NCBI GenBank assembly: GCA_035532215.1
Contig: DATKRK010000359.1
Span: 1-64,000 of the forward strand
From: JAICIG01 sp035532215
GTDB lineage: Bacteria; Planctomycetota; Planctomycetia; Pirellulales; JAICIG01
Length of the DNA stretch: 64,000 bases
Direction of reading: 5' to 3'
Positions 16,879 through 26,100 of the stretch are shown here, piece after piece (position 1 is the first letter of the stretch; each line of letters begins with the position of its first letter). The translations under genes and the position numbers were made by a program. The notes beneath the pieces are model-generated. The model was not told where the DNA came from, ran no database searches, and worked only from the letters and a program-made list of their open reading frames with translations.

Positions 16879-18039
16879 ATGAACTTGGCGAACGATTGGC
16901 GCGTTGTGCTGCTCGCGATCGGCTGCATCGCGGACGCTTGCGGAGCAACCGCGGCAGACCAAGCGCAGCCGGCGGTGATCCGTTTATCGACTTTGGGCGA
17001 GGGCCAGCGAGTCTTCGACGTCACAGGGCTTTCGAGCGAGGAGCGAACGGCGCTAGCCGACTTCCCCCAGGACGACGCTGCTTGGCAAGCGCGCTTCGCG
17101 GTCTATGCGCTGGCCGATCGGAAGGCCGGCGTCGAAGGACGCCCGGCGATGGTCGGCAGTTACGCGCTCGACGAAGGGCGTTTGCGATTTGCGCCCCGAT
17201 ACCGGCTCGATCCGGGCGTGATCTACCGGGCCGTCTATCGCCCGGCCGAACGGGAAGCTGCCCCGATCACCGCCGATTTCGAAATTCCCGCGCCGCGCGC
17301 CGCGAGGCCGACAAAACTCGCGGCCATCTATCCCTCGCGCGATCGGCTGCCCGAAAACCAATTGAAATTTTACCTGCATTTTTCCGCCCCCATGTCTCGC
17401 GGCGAGGCTTACGAGCACGTGCAATTGCTCGACGCCCAAGGCCGGCCGATCGAGCTGCCGTTTTTGGAGTTGGGCGAAGAGTTGTGGGATCGCGAAGCCA
17501 AGCGATTCACGCTGTTTTTCGACCCGGGGCGGATCAAACGCGGTTTGAAGCCGCGCGAAGAAGTCGGCCCGGCGATCGAAGAAGGCAAGAGCTACACGCT
17601 GGTAATTGACGCCGGCTGGCGCGACGCCGCGGGCCGGCCCTTGGCGGCCGAAGTCCGCAAGACGTTCGCAGTCGGTCCGCCCGACGATACTCCGCTCGAC
17701 GCCGCAAATTGGAAGCTCGACGCGCCGGCTGGCGGCCGCGAGCCGCTCGTGGTCGAGTTTCCCGAGCCGCTCGATCACGCCCTGCTCGGTCGTCTGCTGT
17801 ACGTCGAGCGCGGCGGCGAGCCGGTTGCCGGCGAGATCGCCATCGACCAGCAGGAAACGCGCTGGCGGTTCACGCCGCGCGACGCCTGGCGGCCGGGCAG
17901 TTACGATCTCGTCGCCGGCAAGGAGCTTGAGGATCTGGCCGGCAACAGTCTCGCGCGGCCGTTCGAGATCGACGAGTTGAAACCCGTCACGCTCGAAGTG
18001 ACGCCGGAATTCGTGCGGGTTCCGTTCGAAGTAAAATGA
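16879..18039 (+). CDS. Exported Ig-like (SbsA/Big_5-type) domain protein
   Basis: A 386-residue protein starting MNLANDWRVVLLAIGCIADA, an export signal, possibly a lipoprotein because of the LAIGC segment. Two segments read like SbsA Ig-like domains: PSRDRLPENQLKFYLHFSAP with DRLPENQLKFYLHFSAPMSR, and a later PLVVEFPEPLDHALLGR followed by WRFTPRDAWRPGSYDLVA. These all-beta modules are structural or adhesive. The frame is open further upstream, but that part is the repeat cluster, so the start at 16879 is preferred. No enzyme motif was seen. Confidence 0.65.
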   Translation: MNLANDWRVVLLAIGCIADACGATAADQAQPAVIRLSTLGEGQRVFDVTGLSSEERTALADFPQDDAAWQARFAVYALADRKAGVEGRPAMVGSYALDEGRLRFAPRYRLDPGVIYRAVYRPAEREAAPITADFEIPAPRAARPTKLAAIYPSRDRLPENQLKFYLHFSAPMSRGEAYEHVQLLDAQGRPIELPFLELGEELWDREAKRFTLFFDPGRIKRGLKPREEVGPAIEEGKSYTLVIDAGWRDAAGRPLAAEVRKTFAVGPPDDTPLDAANWKLDAPAGGREPLVVEFPEPLDHALLGRLLYVERGGEPVAGEIAIDQQETRWRFTPRDAWRPGSYDLVAGKELEDLAGNSLARPFEIDELKPVTLEVTPEFVRVPFEVK

Positions 18040-18063
18040 CGGCGCTCCATGCATGACGTCGGA

Positions 18064-18207
18064 AGATCACGAAAACGCGAAAGTACGAAAGCACCGAAAG
18101 CACGAAAGAGAAGTCCGGAAACGAAAAATGAGCAAGCATCCTTCCCATGCTTTCGACTCACACTTGCTCCTTTCGCGTTTTCGCTCTTTCGTGCTTTCGC
18201 GATTCAT
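18064..18207. repeat. Inverted-repeat element, copy 1 (copy 2 at 51326-51460)
   Basis: The left side begins AGATCACGAAAACGCGAAAG and the right side ends with an imperfect inverse (TTTCGCGTTTTCGCTCTTTC, then GTGCTTTCGCGATTCAT). The left arm is nearly identical to that of the element at 51.3 kb. The repeat is A-rich and purine-skewed on one arm, unlike the coding DNA around it. It lies directly upstream of the SGNH hydrolase. Confidence 0.65.
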
Positions 18208-18259
18208 GCCTCGGCGTACTTTAGAACCAAGCATTGACGCAACTCTGGGAAACGACATC

Positions 18260-19216
18260 ATGCTGACTCGTTTGTTGATCGCCGTATTTGTCGCCCTCCT
18301 CGCTCTGCCGCAGCTCGCGCACGCCGCCGAAGCGGAGGCGAACAAGTGGCTCGCCGAGTCGAAGCGGCTGGCCTTTCTGGGCGACAGCATCACGGCGGCC
18401 GGCGCGTACGTGGCCAATTTCGACGCCTGGCTGGTTTCTCGGAAGCCGGCAAGCGCGCCGGAAGTCATCGACTGCGGACTGCCCAGCGAAACCGTATCGG
18501 GCCTCAGCGAGGAAGGGCACGCCGGCGGGGCCTTTCCGCGGCCCGATTTGCACGAACGGCTCGATCGCGTGCTGAAGCTGACCAAGCCCGACCTGGTCAT
18601 CGCCTGCTATGGCATCAACTGCGGCATCTACGAGCCGTTCGACGAAAAGCGGTTCGAGCGTTACCAGCAGGGCATCCTCAAGCTGAAACAGCGCGTCGAA
18701 GCGTCCGGCGCCCGCTTGGTTCTGGTGACGCCGCCTTATTACGACGACCAGCGCGCGCCGCGGCCATTCTCGTACAACGCCGTGCTCGATCGCTATAGCG
18801 ACTGGCTGCTCGACCAGCGCAAGGCGGGCTGGCAGATGATCGATCTGCACGGCCCGATGACGCGCGAAGTCGAACGGCGCCGCACGGCCGATCCCGAGTT
18901 CACCTTTCAGCCCGACGGCGTTCACCCCAACGACGCCGGCCATTGGTTCATTGCCCAGCAACTGATTCGCTTCTTCGGAGACAAGGAGGCGGCCGAGGCG
19001 GCGACGCCCGAGGCGATGCTCGCCGCGCGCGGACTGCCCGAAGATTTGCTTAAAACCGTAAGGCAGCGCGTGAATGTGTTGCGAGACGCCTACGTCGCCG
19101 CGGCCGGACACAAGCGGCCCGGCGTGGCCCAGGGCTTGCCGGTGGCCGAGGCCGAAGTCCAAGCCGAAAAGCTTTCGGCTGAGATTCGAAAAATGACGGC
19201 GGCGGCGAAACGTTGA
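18260..19216 (+). CDS. SGNH/GDSL-family hydrolase, exported
   Basis: A 318-residue protein with a signal peptide (MLTRLLIAVFVALLALPQLA, cut near AHA). Block I is FLGDSITAAGAY (serine about 41), block III is CYGINCGIYEP with the catalytic-site asparagine, and block V is DGVHPNDAGHW (Asp and His about 219-224). That completes the SGNH set expected of an esterase or lipase, often a carbohydrate esterase in planctomycetes. Initiation at 18260 is preferred because the frame upstream is translated repeat. The C-terminus (ETRKMTAAAKR-like, ending AEIRKMTAAAKR) is helical. Confidence 0.85.
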   Translation: MLTRLLIAVFVALLALPQLAHAAEAEANKWLAESKRLAFLGDSITAAGAYVANFDAWLVSRKPASAPEVIDCGLPSETVSGLSEEGHAGGAFPRPDLHERLDRVLKLTKPDLVIACYGINCGIYEPFDEKRFERYQQGILKLKQRVEASGARLVLVTPPYYDDQRAPRPFSYNAVLDRYSDWLLDQRKAGWQMIDLHGPMTREVERRRTADPEFTFQPDGVHPNDAGHWFIAQQLIRFFGDKEAAEAATPEAMLAARGLPEDLLKTVRQRVNVLRDAYVAAAGHKRPGVAQGLPVAEAEVQAEKLSAEIRKMTAAAKR

Positions 19217-19354
19217 CCGCGCGACAACCAGTAGATATCCGCAGAAACTATCGACAAACGCCAAGATTTCGCGCGCCGTTGCGAATACCTTGGCGACCGA
19301 TCGCAAAGGGGGTCATTCAGATCAAAGCAGGCCCCAGTCGAGAGGAGTAAAGCC

Positions 19355-19681
19355 ATGTGGGGTTGGAAAAGCGTCGAGCGGCTGATCGAGCCCAGCCTTT
19401 CTTTTAACCGGGCGAAAGAGGCGCTGTTGGCGCAGGGATTTCGGATCCACACTTCGAATCCGCATCACGCGGTGTTCAAGAGCGCTGGGACCGAGAACCC
19501 CTGGACGACTCTGGCCCCGAATGGCGAAAATGTGCCGATCGAACTTGCTCTTGCCGAAACGCACGGCGGCCTGTATCTGCATCTGCGATACGAGACGTTC
19601 TGTCTTTTCGACACGGGCGATCTCAATCGTTTCGCCGACGACCTTGCGGCTGGCTTGGCGGCGCAAACGAGCGGGACGTAG
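19355..19681 (+). CDS. Small conserved-looking protein of unknown function
   Basis: 108 residues, starting MWGWKSVERLIEPSLSFNRA. A good ribosome site (GAGGAG) lies about seven bases upstream. Composition is balanced and protein-like, with no membrane segment and no recognised motif (middle part HHAVFKSAGTENPWTTLAPN). The stop codon overlaps the first arm of an inverted repeat. I do not recognise the family. Confidence 0.55.
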   Translation: MWGWKSVERLIEPSLSFNRAKEALLAQGFRIHTSNPHHAVFKSAGTENPWTTLAPNGENVPIELALAETHGGLYLHLRYETFCLFDTGDLNRFADDLAAGLAAQTSGT

Positions 19682-19824
19682 GTCAGGCTTTCCAGCCTGA
19701 CAGAAACCGGATCGGACGCACCATCCAAACCGCAATGGGGCGCCAACGCGCCCCCCATGCCTAGATCCGCGACGATATGCAACGCGGGTTGCCTGAAACG
19801 TGTCAGGCTGGAAAGCCTGACCCA
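19679..19824. repeat. Inverted repeat flanking about 100 bases
   Basis: Arms 19679-19702 and 19801-19824 match in inverse at 23 of 24 bases; each arm is itself palindromic (TCAGGCTTTCCAGCCTGA). The left arm supplies the TAG stop of the small gene at 19355. The element sits between converging genes and could act as a bidirectional transcription stop. Confidence 0.7.
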
Positions 19825-19848
19825 CGTGCCGCGGCCGCTGATTGCACT

Positions 19849-20805
19849 TTACTTGGCCCAGTCGCCCGGAATGACCTCATGCCCGGCGCGGGTGCCGAGC
19901 GCCTGGAAGATCAAGCTGTCGGCATAGTAGTCTCCGTTGGCCTGGTCATTCGCAATGCTGGGGTAGAACCGCACCGAGCCGTCGGCGAACGCGAAGTACG
20001 AACCGTAGACGTGCATGCTGGAGAAATCGTCCATCCCCGCGCTTCCGTCACCGTCGATCAGGGCGTTGTTCAAATGAGCGTGCGACACCACGAGCGCCGA
20101 GGCAGGGTAAAACATGCCTGCGACGAGCGGCTGGCATGGGTTGAGAGCGCCTCGCACGAGCACCCCGCGGTTGATCGCGCCGGGCCAGATTCCCTGCGCG
20201 TTGGCCCAGGCCTTTTCCCCGACCAGGATGGTGGTCGACGTGCCGTCGACGATATCGGCCATCCGCGTCGCACTGTTGCGATAGAAGACGCCCGTTCCCG
20301 TTTTGTCGGAGACGGCGGATTCGTCGCTGCCGATGCACCCGACATAGCTCGTGACCCCGGAAAGGGCAATGACATTGCCGGACGCGTCGGGCACGGCATA
20401 GGGAGTTTGCGGGGCGATATCCGAGGGGCAGACATAGGCCGAAATCGGGGTTTGAATTGCGCGGGCGTTCAAGGGATGCTCGATGGGCAGGCCGAAATTG
20501 ACCCCTTCATAGACCGCCCCTTGCTCCATGTAGGGCAGGATGAATGCCGCCCAGCCCCAGCCCATCGTGGTGTCGGTGGCGCCGTCGACATACGCAACCG
20601 AAGCGCAATAGCCCGGCGGAAACGAGCGCATCGCGTCGTGGTAATTCTGCGCGGCCAGCGCGATCTGTTTGAGGTTGTTCGAGCATTGGCTGCGGCGGGC
20701 CGACTCGCGGGCCGCCTGGACGGCCGGCAGCAGCAAGGCCACCAGCAGGCCGATGATCGCAATCACCACCAGCAATTCGACGAGGGTAAAGGCGCGTCGA
20801 GACAT
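19849..20805 (-). CDS. DUF1559 (H-X9-DG) prepilin-like protein
   Basis: A 318-residue protein. The N-terminus RRAFTLVELLVVIAIIGLLV is a type IV prepilin cleavage and methylation site with its hydrophobic helix. The DUF1559 body has NNLKQIALAAQNYHDAMRSF, and the C-terminal H-X9-DG signature is HVYGSYFAFADG. The family is greatly expanded in planctomycetes, with roles in pseudopilus or surface assembly only presumed. The start at 20805 is supported by AGGAGA about nine bases upstream; an earlier ATG is less likely. Confidence 0.93.
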   Translation of the reverse strand: MSRRAFTLVELLVVIAIIGLLVALLLPAVQAARESARRSQCSNNLKQIALAAQNYHDAMRSFPPGYCASVAYVDGATDTTMGWGWAAFILPYMEQGAVYEGVNFGLPIEHPLNARAIQTPISAYVCPSDIAPQTPYAVPDASGNVIALSGVTSYVGCIGSDESAVSDKTGTGVFYRNSATRMADIVDGTSTTILVGEKAWANAQGIWPGAINRGVLVRGALNPCQPLVAGMFYPASALVVSHAHLNNALIDGDGSAGMDDFSSMHVYGSYFAFADGSVRFYPSIANDQANGDYYADSLIFQALGTRAGHEVIPGDWAK

Positions 20806-20976
20806 CGAGAGTTCTCCTGAAAAAGGGGCCACGGGTCTTCGAGCGTGGCTGGCGGAGAGGCCCTTTCCGGGCAGGCTGGCGGGCTCGCTATAGCGTCGTT
20901 AATGAGACGCCGTATCAACAATACTTGTCATTCTGTCACCGCAATTTTCCCGCGTCAAGAGACTTTCGCAAAATTA

Positions 20977-21005
20977 TTGACATTGAGTCTCAATATCTTT
21001 ATTTT
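20977..21005 (+). promoter_or_regulatory. Promoter of hemP with operator-like palindrome in the spacer
   Basis: TTGACA (20977-20982), a 17-base spacer and TATTTT (21000-21005) make a near-consensus housekeeping promoter. The perfect inverted repeat ATTGAG-T-CTCAAT (20982-20994) lies within the spacer and touches the -35, the place where a repressor would block polymerase. Since hemP genes are typically iron-controlled, a Fur-type repressor is a natural guess but is not shown by the sequence. Confidence 0.6.
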
Positions 21006-21057
21006 CTCAGAAGGCAAATCGTTTCCCTTTTTCGCCGCACCACATTCAATCAAGCTC

Positions 21058-21249
21058 GTGAACTCACCCGCTGCACCATCCCCCGCCCAACCGAACGACT
21101 CGCGCGCGACCGATCCTGGCGGACCGCCGCTGCGAACCGTGCAGTCGCAAGACTTGCTTCAGGGACAGGTCGAGGTGCTGATCGCGCATGGCGGCGAAAC
21201 GTATCGCCTGCGGCTGACTCGCAGCGGCAAGCTGATTCTGCAGAAGTAA
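21058..21249 (+). CDS. hemP: Hemin uptake protein HemP
   Basis: 63 residues from a GTG start (VNSPAAPSPAQPNDS). The C-terminal half fits the HemP family: VQSQDLLQGQVEVLIAHGGE followed by TYRLRLTRSGKLILQK, where the YRLR-x-T-x-x-GKLILQK ending is the signature. HemP proteins are 50-70 residues and linked to heme or iron uptake; the biochemical role is unclear. The gene stands alone, with no TonB receptor or ExbB/TolQ gene beside it, which is unusual. It lies 53 bases after a strong promoter, which supports this start over longer in-frame options. Confidence 0.8.
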   Translation: MNSPAAPSPAQPNDSRATDPGGPPLRTVQSQDLLQGQVEVLIAHGGETYRLRLTRSGKLILQK

Positions 21250-21340
21250 GCCAAAGTCGCAGGCGCACTCTGCGTGGGGTTGCTGGTCAGCCGGATTTTC
21301 GGCATCGCCGGCAAAGTAACATCAGCCGCCGCTCGATTCA

Positions 21341-21400
21341 CTAACCCGAAGCGTCAGCGAGGCGGAACGGCGCCACAGCCTCGCTGACGCTTCGGGTTAG
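21341..21400. repeat. Perfect inverted repeat (CGAAGCGTCAGCGAGG family)
   Basis: Arms of 22 bases at 21341-21362 and 21379-21400 are exactly complementary around a 16-base loop. The core CGAAGCGT-y-AGCGAGG recurs in the element at 41407-41456. It could fold as an RNA hairpin between hemP and the efflux operon. Confidence 0.75.
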
Positions 21401-21430
21401 GCGTAAGTAGGGGTTCGTGCGGTTGATTCT

Positions 21431-21516
21431 GTAGGGAACGCCCTCCGCGGCGTTCCGGGAAGCGCGAATCGGCGCGATTCCCGGGTGTACGGCATGCCAC
21501 GGAGGGCGTGCCCTAC
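21431..21516. repeat. Imperfect inverted repeat
   Basis: Arms 21431-21456 (GTAGGGAACGCCCTCCGCGG...) and 21491-21516 match in inverse at about 22 of 26. Together with the neighbouring perfect repeat it occupies most of the 489-base gap (21250-21738) upstream of the efflux operon. No gene is seen in that gap. Confidence 0.6.
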
Positions 21517-21738
21517 AGGCTTTGTCGCGAACGTCTACCTACGCCCCTTCGGGTTAGTGTCGTCTGATGCCGAATTGAAACGGCGCGCCGCGTGCAGTCT
21601 TCGTTTCGGCTGGTACAATACACCCTCGGGCGACAGCGGCGATTTCCGTCGCTCGCTGGCTGCTACGGTTCCTACCTCGACTTTCCCGCCTTAGAGTTAG
21701 CACGACATGCCCTTTGTTCGGCTTGCAGAGACGCGTGC

Positions 21739-23160
21739 ATGGTGAATCGCAAAACGGCGGACGCGGCTCTCCCGGCGGCGCCCGAGGAAACGACGCTCCA
21801 AGCATCTTCGACGGCCGCGACGCCGACGGAGTCGTCCCCGCGAAAGCCGGGCGCGCGGCCGCACGCCGCCCCGCCCGCCAAAGGCCGCTGGTGGCCGACG
21901 CTGCTCATGCTGAGCTGTTTGAGCGCGGCCGTTTACTTTTCGTTGCCGTGGCTGCCCAAGCTGATCGCGCTCAGCGGCGCCGGCCGCGCCGGAGACAAAG
22001 TCGCCAAGCCGCGCGAGCGCGTCGTGCCAGTGGTGGCCGCCGCCGCGCGCCGCGCCGACATGGATTTGTATCTCAACGGCCTGGGCACGGTGACGGCTTT
22101 CAATACGGTCACGATCCGCAGCCGCGTCGAAGGCGAACTCATTCGCGTAGCCTTCACCGAAGGGCAGATGGTCAAACAGGGAGACTTGCTGGCCGAGATC
22201 GATCCCCGGCCGTTCGAAGTGCAATTGTCGCAGGCCCAAGGCCAACTGATGAAGGACAAAGCCGCCTCCGAAGTGGCCCAACTCAATCTCGCGCGCTACA
22301 ATGAATTGCTGACCACGCGTTCGGTGACGCCCCAGCAGATCGACGAGCAAACGGCCTTGGTCGACCAGAGCGAGGGCGCCATCCAGATCGACCAGGCGCA
22401 AATCGACCATGTCAAGCTGCAGCTCACTTACTGCAAAATCGTCGCGCCGGTGAGCGGGCGGATCGGCTTGGGGCTGGTCGATCCGGGCAATATCGTGCGG
22501 GCCAACGAGCCGGGCGGCATCGCCGTGATCACGCAAGTGCAGCCGATCGCCGTGGTGTTCACCATTCCGCAGGACGAAATCTCGCGCGTGCAGGGGAAGC
22601 TGCACGCAGGCCGCACCTTGTCGGTCGAGACGTACGACCGCAACTTCAAGATCCGGCTGGCCACGGGCAAGCTGCACGCCATCGATAACCAGGTCGACAC
22701 CACGACCGGCACGTTGCGGCTCAAGGCCGTGTTCGACAACCAGGACGAGCTGCTGTTTCCCAATCAGTTCGTCAACGCGCGGCTGTTGGTCGACGTCAAG
22801 CGCGACGCCACGCTCGTGCCCGGCGCCGCCGTGCAGCGCGGCCCCGACTCGAACTTCGTCTACGTCGTCAAGGACGACGAGACGGTCGAGTTGCGCAAGG
22901 TCGAAATCGGCCCGGTGGAAGGCGCCGAAGTGGCCATCGAAAGCGGCCTGACGCCCGGCGAAGTCGTCGTCACCGACGGCGTCGACAAGCTGCAGCCGGG
23001 CGCCAAAGTCGCCTTGCGCGAGCGAAACGCCGATGGCGCCGCCACGGCCTCGATCTCGGAATCAGCGTCTCCCGCCGAAACCGAATCGCCGTCTGACCGA
23101 ACCGCCGTGCGCGGCGATGGCGCCAAAACAACGACCGCACAGGCGAATTCGCGACCATGA
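21739..23160 (+). CDS. RND efflux periplasmic adaptor, MdtA-like
   Basis: A 473-residue membrane-fusion protein. A cytoplasmic, proline-rich start is followed by one anchor helix (about 55-72, LLMLSCLSAAVYFSLPWL). Then come the typical adaptor elements: lipoyl half-motif VEGELIRVAFTEGQMVKQGD with LLAEIDPRPFE, coiled-coil hairpin, second lipoyl half (YCKIVAPVSGRIGLGLVDPG) and beta-barrel (TGTLRLKAVFDNQD). It should bridge the two RND permeases encoded downstream and an outer-membrane channel not found in this window. The stop overlaps the next start by four bases (ATGA). The ATG at 21739 is the most plausible of several in-frame starts. A possible -10 TACAAT (21614) lies upstream without a good -35. 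Confidence 0.9.
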   Translation: MVNRKTADAALPAAPEETTLQASSTAATPTESSPRKPGARPHAAPPAKGRWWPTLLMLSCLSAAVYFSLPWLPKLIALSGAGRAGDKVAKPRERVVPVVAAAARRADMDLYLNGLGTVTAFNTVTIRSRVEGELIRVAFTEGQMVKQGDLLAEIDPRPFEVQLSQAQGQLMKDKAASEVAQLNLARYNELLTTRSVTPQQIDEQTALVDQSEGAIQIDQAQIDHVKLQLTYCKIVAPVSGRIGLGLVDPGNIVRANEPGGIAVITQVQPIAVVFTIPQDEISRVQGKLHAGRTLSVETYDRNFKIRLATGKLHAIDNQVDTTTGTLRLKAVFDNQDELLFPNQFVNARLLVDVKRDATLVPGAAVQRGPDSNFVYVVKDDETVELRKVEIGPVEGAEVAIESGLTPGEVVVTDGVDKLQPGAKVALRERNADGAATASISESASPAETESPSDRTAVRGDGAKTTTAQANSRP

Positions 23161-26100
23161 GTCCCTCCCGGCCTTTCATTCTGCGGCCGGTCGCGACGGT
23201 GCTGATAATGGTCGCCATTCTGTTGGCCGGGGCCGTGGCCTACCGGCAACTGCCCGTTTCTGCCTTGCCCCAGGTCGATTACCCCACGATCCAGGTCGTC
23301 ACGTTCTATCCGGGCGCCAGTCCCGAGGTGATGGCCTCGTCGGTCACGGCGCCGCTGGAACGGCAATTCGGCCAGGTCCCCGGCCTCACGCAGATGACCT
23401 CCAGCAGTTCCGAAGGCTGCTCGGTCATCACGCTCCGCTTTGCGCTCGAACTCGACATCGACGTCGCCGAGCAGCAGGTGCAGGCGGCGATCAACGCGGC
23501 GGGTACGTTTCTGCCGCCCGATCTACCCAACCCGCCGATCTACAGCAAAACGAACCCGGCCGACTCGCCGATTCTGACGCTGGCCCTGTCGAGCGAAACG
23601 CTGCCGCTCTCGAAAGTGCAAGACCTGGCCGACACGCGGCTGGCGCAAAAAATCTCGCAGCTTTCGGGCGTGGGCATGGTCAGTCTCAGCGGCGGGCAAA
23701 AGCCGGCGATTCGCATCCAGGCCAATCCCACCTCGCTGTCGGCATTGGGCATGAACCTGGAAGATCTGCGGATGGCGCTCACGCAGGCCAGCGTGAACCA
23801 GGCCAAGGGCAGCTTCGACGGCGACCGCCAGGCCTTCACCATCGGCGCCAACGACCAGGTGCTCACCAGCGAGCAGTATCGGCAATTGATCGTGGGCTAC
23901 CGCAACGACGCCCCGATCAAGCTCTCGGACGTGGCCGACGTGATCGACGGCGCCGAGAACGAGCGGCAGGCCGCCTGGATGAACGATTCGCCGGCGGTGA
24001 TTCTCAACATTCAGCGGCAGCCGGGCGCCAACATCATCGAGGTCGTCGATCGTATCAAGTCGCTGTTGCCGCAACTGCGGGCTTCGTTGCCGCCGGCGAT
24101 TTCCGTCGAGATCTTGACCGACCGTACCGTAACGATTCGCGCTTCGGTCGAAGACGTGCAGTTCGAGTTGCTGCTCACCATCGGCCTGGTCGTGCTGGTG
24201 ATGTTCTTGTTTCTGCGCAACGTGGCGGCCACCTTCATCCCCAGCGTGGCCGTGCCGCTGTCGCTGGTGGGCACGTTCGGCGTGATGTATCTGCTCGACT
24301 ACAGTTTGAACAACCTGACGCTGATGGCGCTGACCATCTCCACGGGCTTCGTCGTCGACGATGCGATCGTGATGATCGAAAACATCATGCGCTACGTCGA
24401 AGAAGGCGAGCCGCCCTTGGAAGCCGCGCTGAAGGGCTCGGCCCAGATCGGCTTCACGATCGTTTCGCTCAGCGTCTCGCTGATCGCGGTGCTGATCCCG
24501 CTGTTATTCATGGGCGACGTCGTCGGGCGGCTGTTCCGCGAATTCGCAGTGACCTTGAGCGTGACGATCCTGGTATCGGCCATCGTCTCGCTGACCTTGA
24601 CGCCCATGATGTGCGCCAAGCTGTTGCACCACGACCCTGCCGCGGGGCACGGCTGGCTTTATCGCGGCTCGGAGTGGGCTTTCGAGGCGGTGATCTGGCT
24701 CTACGGCAAGACGCTGGGCTGGGTGCTGCGGTTTCAGACGCTGACGCTCTTGGTTGCCCTGGCCACGCTGGCCGCCACCGTCTACCTGTACTTCGTCGCG
24801 CCCAAGGGCTTCTTTCCGGTGCAGGACACGGGCGTCATCATGGGCATCTCCGAGGCGCCGCAGAGCGTTTCGTTCGCGGCCATGACCCGGCGTCAGCGGG
24901 CCTTGAATCGGGCGATCCTGACCGATCCCGCGGTCGAAAGCCTGTCGAGCTTCATCGGCATCGACGGCACGAACGTCACGGCCAACAGCGGGCGGATTCA
25001 GATCAATCTCAAACCGCTGGAAGAACGCCGGATCACGGCCAGCGAAGTCATCCGCCGCTTGCAGCCCAAGCTGGCGGACGTGCCGGGCATCACGCTCTAC
25101 ATGCAGCCAGTGCAGGACCTGACGGTCGAGACGCGCGTCAGCCGCACGCAGTATCAATACAGCTTGGAAGACCCCGACGCCGACGAGTTGGGCGAGTGGG
25201 CGCCGAAGTTCGTGAACAAGCTCGCGTCGCTGCCCCAGCTTCGCGACGTCGCCAGCGACCAGCAGACTTCGGGCCTGGAAACGCGCGTCGTGATCGATCG
25301 CGACACGGCCAGCCGACTGGGCGTCACGCCGCAGATGATCGACGACGCGTTGTACGATGCCTTCGGGCAGCGGCAGATTTCGATCCTGTTCACGCAGGTC
25401 AATCAGTACCGCGTGGTGCTGGAGGTCAAGCCCGACTTCAAGAACGAGCCTCGCGACCTGAGCCAGATTTATATTCGCCCGCCCGGCGGCGGCAAAACGC
25501 CGCTGGCCGCGCTGGCCCGCATCGAGCAAACCACGGCGCCCTTGGCGGTGAACCGGCAGGGACAGTTTCCGGTGGTCACGGTGTCGTTCAATCTGGCGCC
25601 GGGCGTTTCGCTGGGCGAGGCGGTCGAAGCGATCTCGGCCGCCAAGCGCGAACTCGACATGCCGCCGAGCATCCAGGCCGGTTTTCAAGGCGCCGCCGAA
25701 GCGTTTCAAGGGTCGCTCAAGAATACGCCGCTGTTGATTCTAGCCGCATTGGTCACCGTGTATATCGTGCTGGGCGTATTGTACGAAAGCTACATTCACC
25801 CAATCACGATTCTTTCCACGCTGCCTTCGGCCGGCGTCGGGGCGTTGGCGGCCTTGCTGTGGTACAAGAGCGACTTGGACGTGATCGCGCTGATCGGCAT
25901 CATTCTGCTGATCGGCATCGTCAAGAAAAACGCGATCATGATGATCGACTTCGCGCTCGAAGCGCAGCGCACTGAAGGCAAGAGCCCGACCGACGCGATT
26001 TACGAAGCCTGCCTGCTGCGCTTCCGCCCGATCATGATGACCACGCTGGCCGCGCTGTTGGGCGGCGTGCCGCTCGCGTTTGGCGGCGGCGTCGGCTCGG

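Noticed and set aside
18053..18259. N-terminal extension of the SGNH hydrolase
   Set aside because: The sequence is translated repeat DNA, and a proper signal peptide begins at 18260.
23033..25975. 980-codon open frame overlapping the mdtB-like gene in another plus frame
   Set aside because: Composition is Arg/Gly/Ala/His-rich as expected of a shifted frame of GC-rich DNA. The mdtB frame has all RND motifs.
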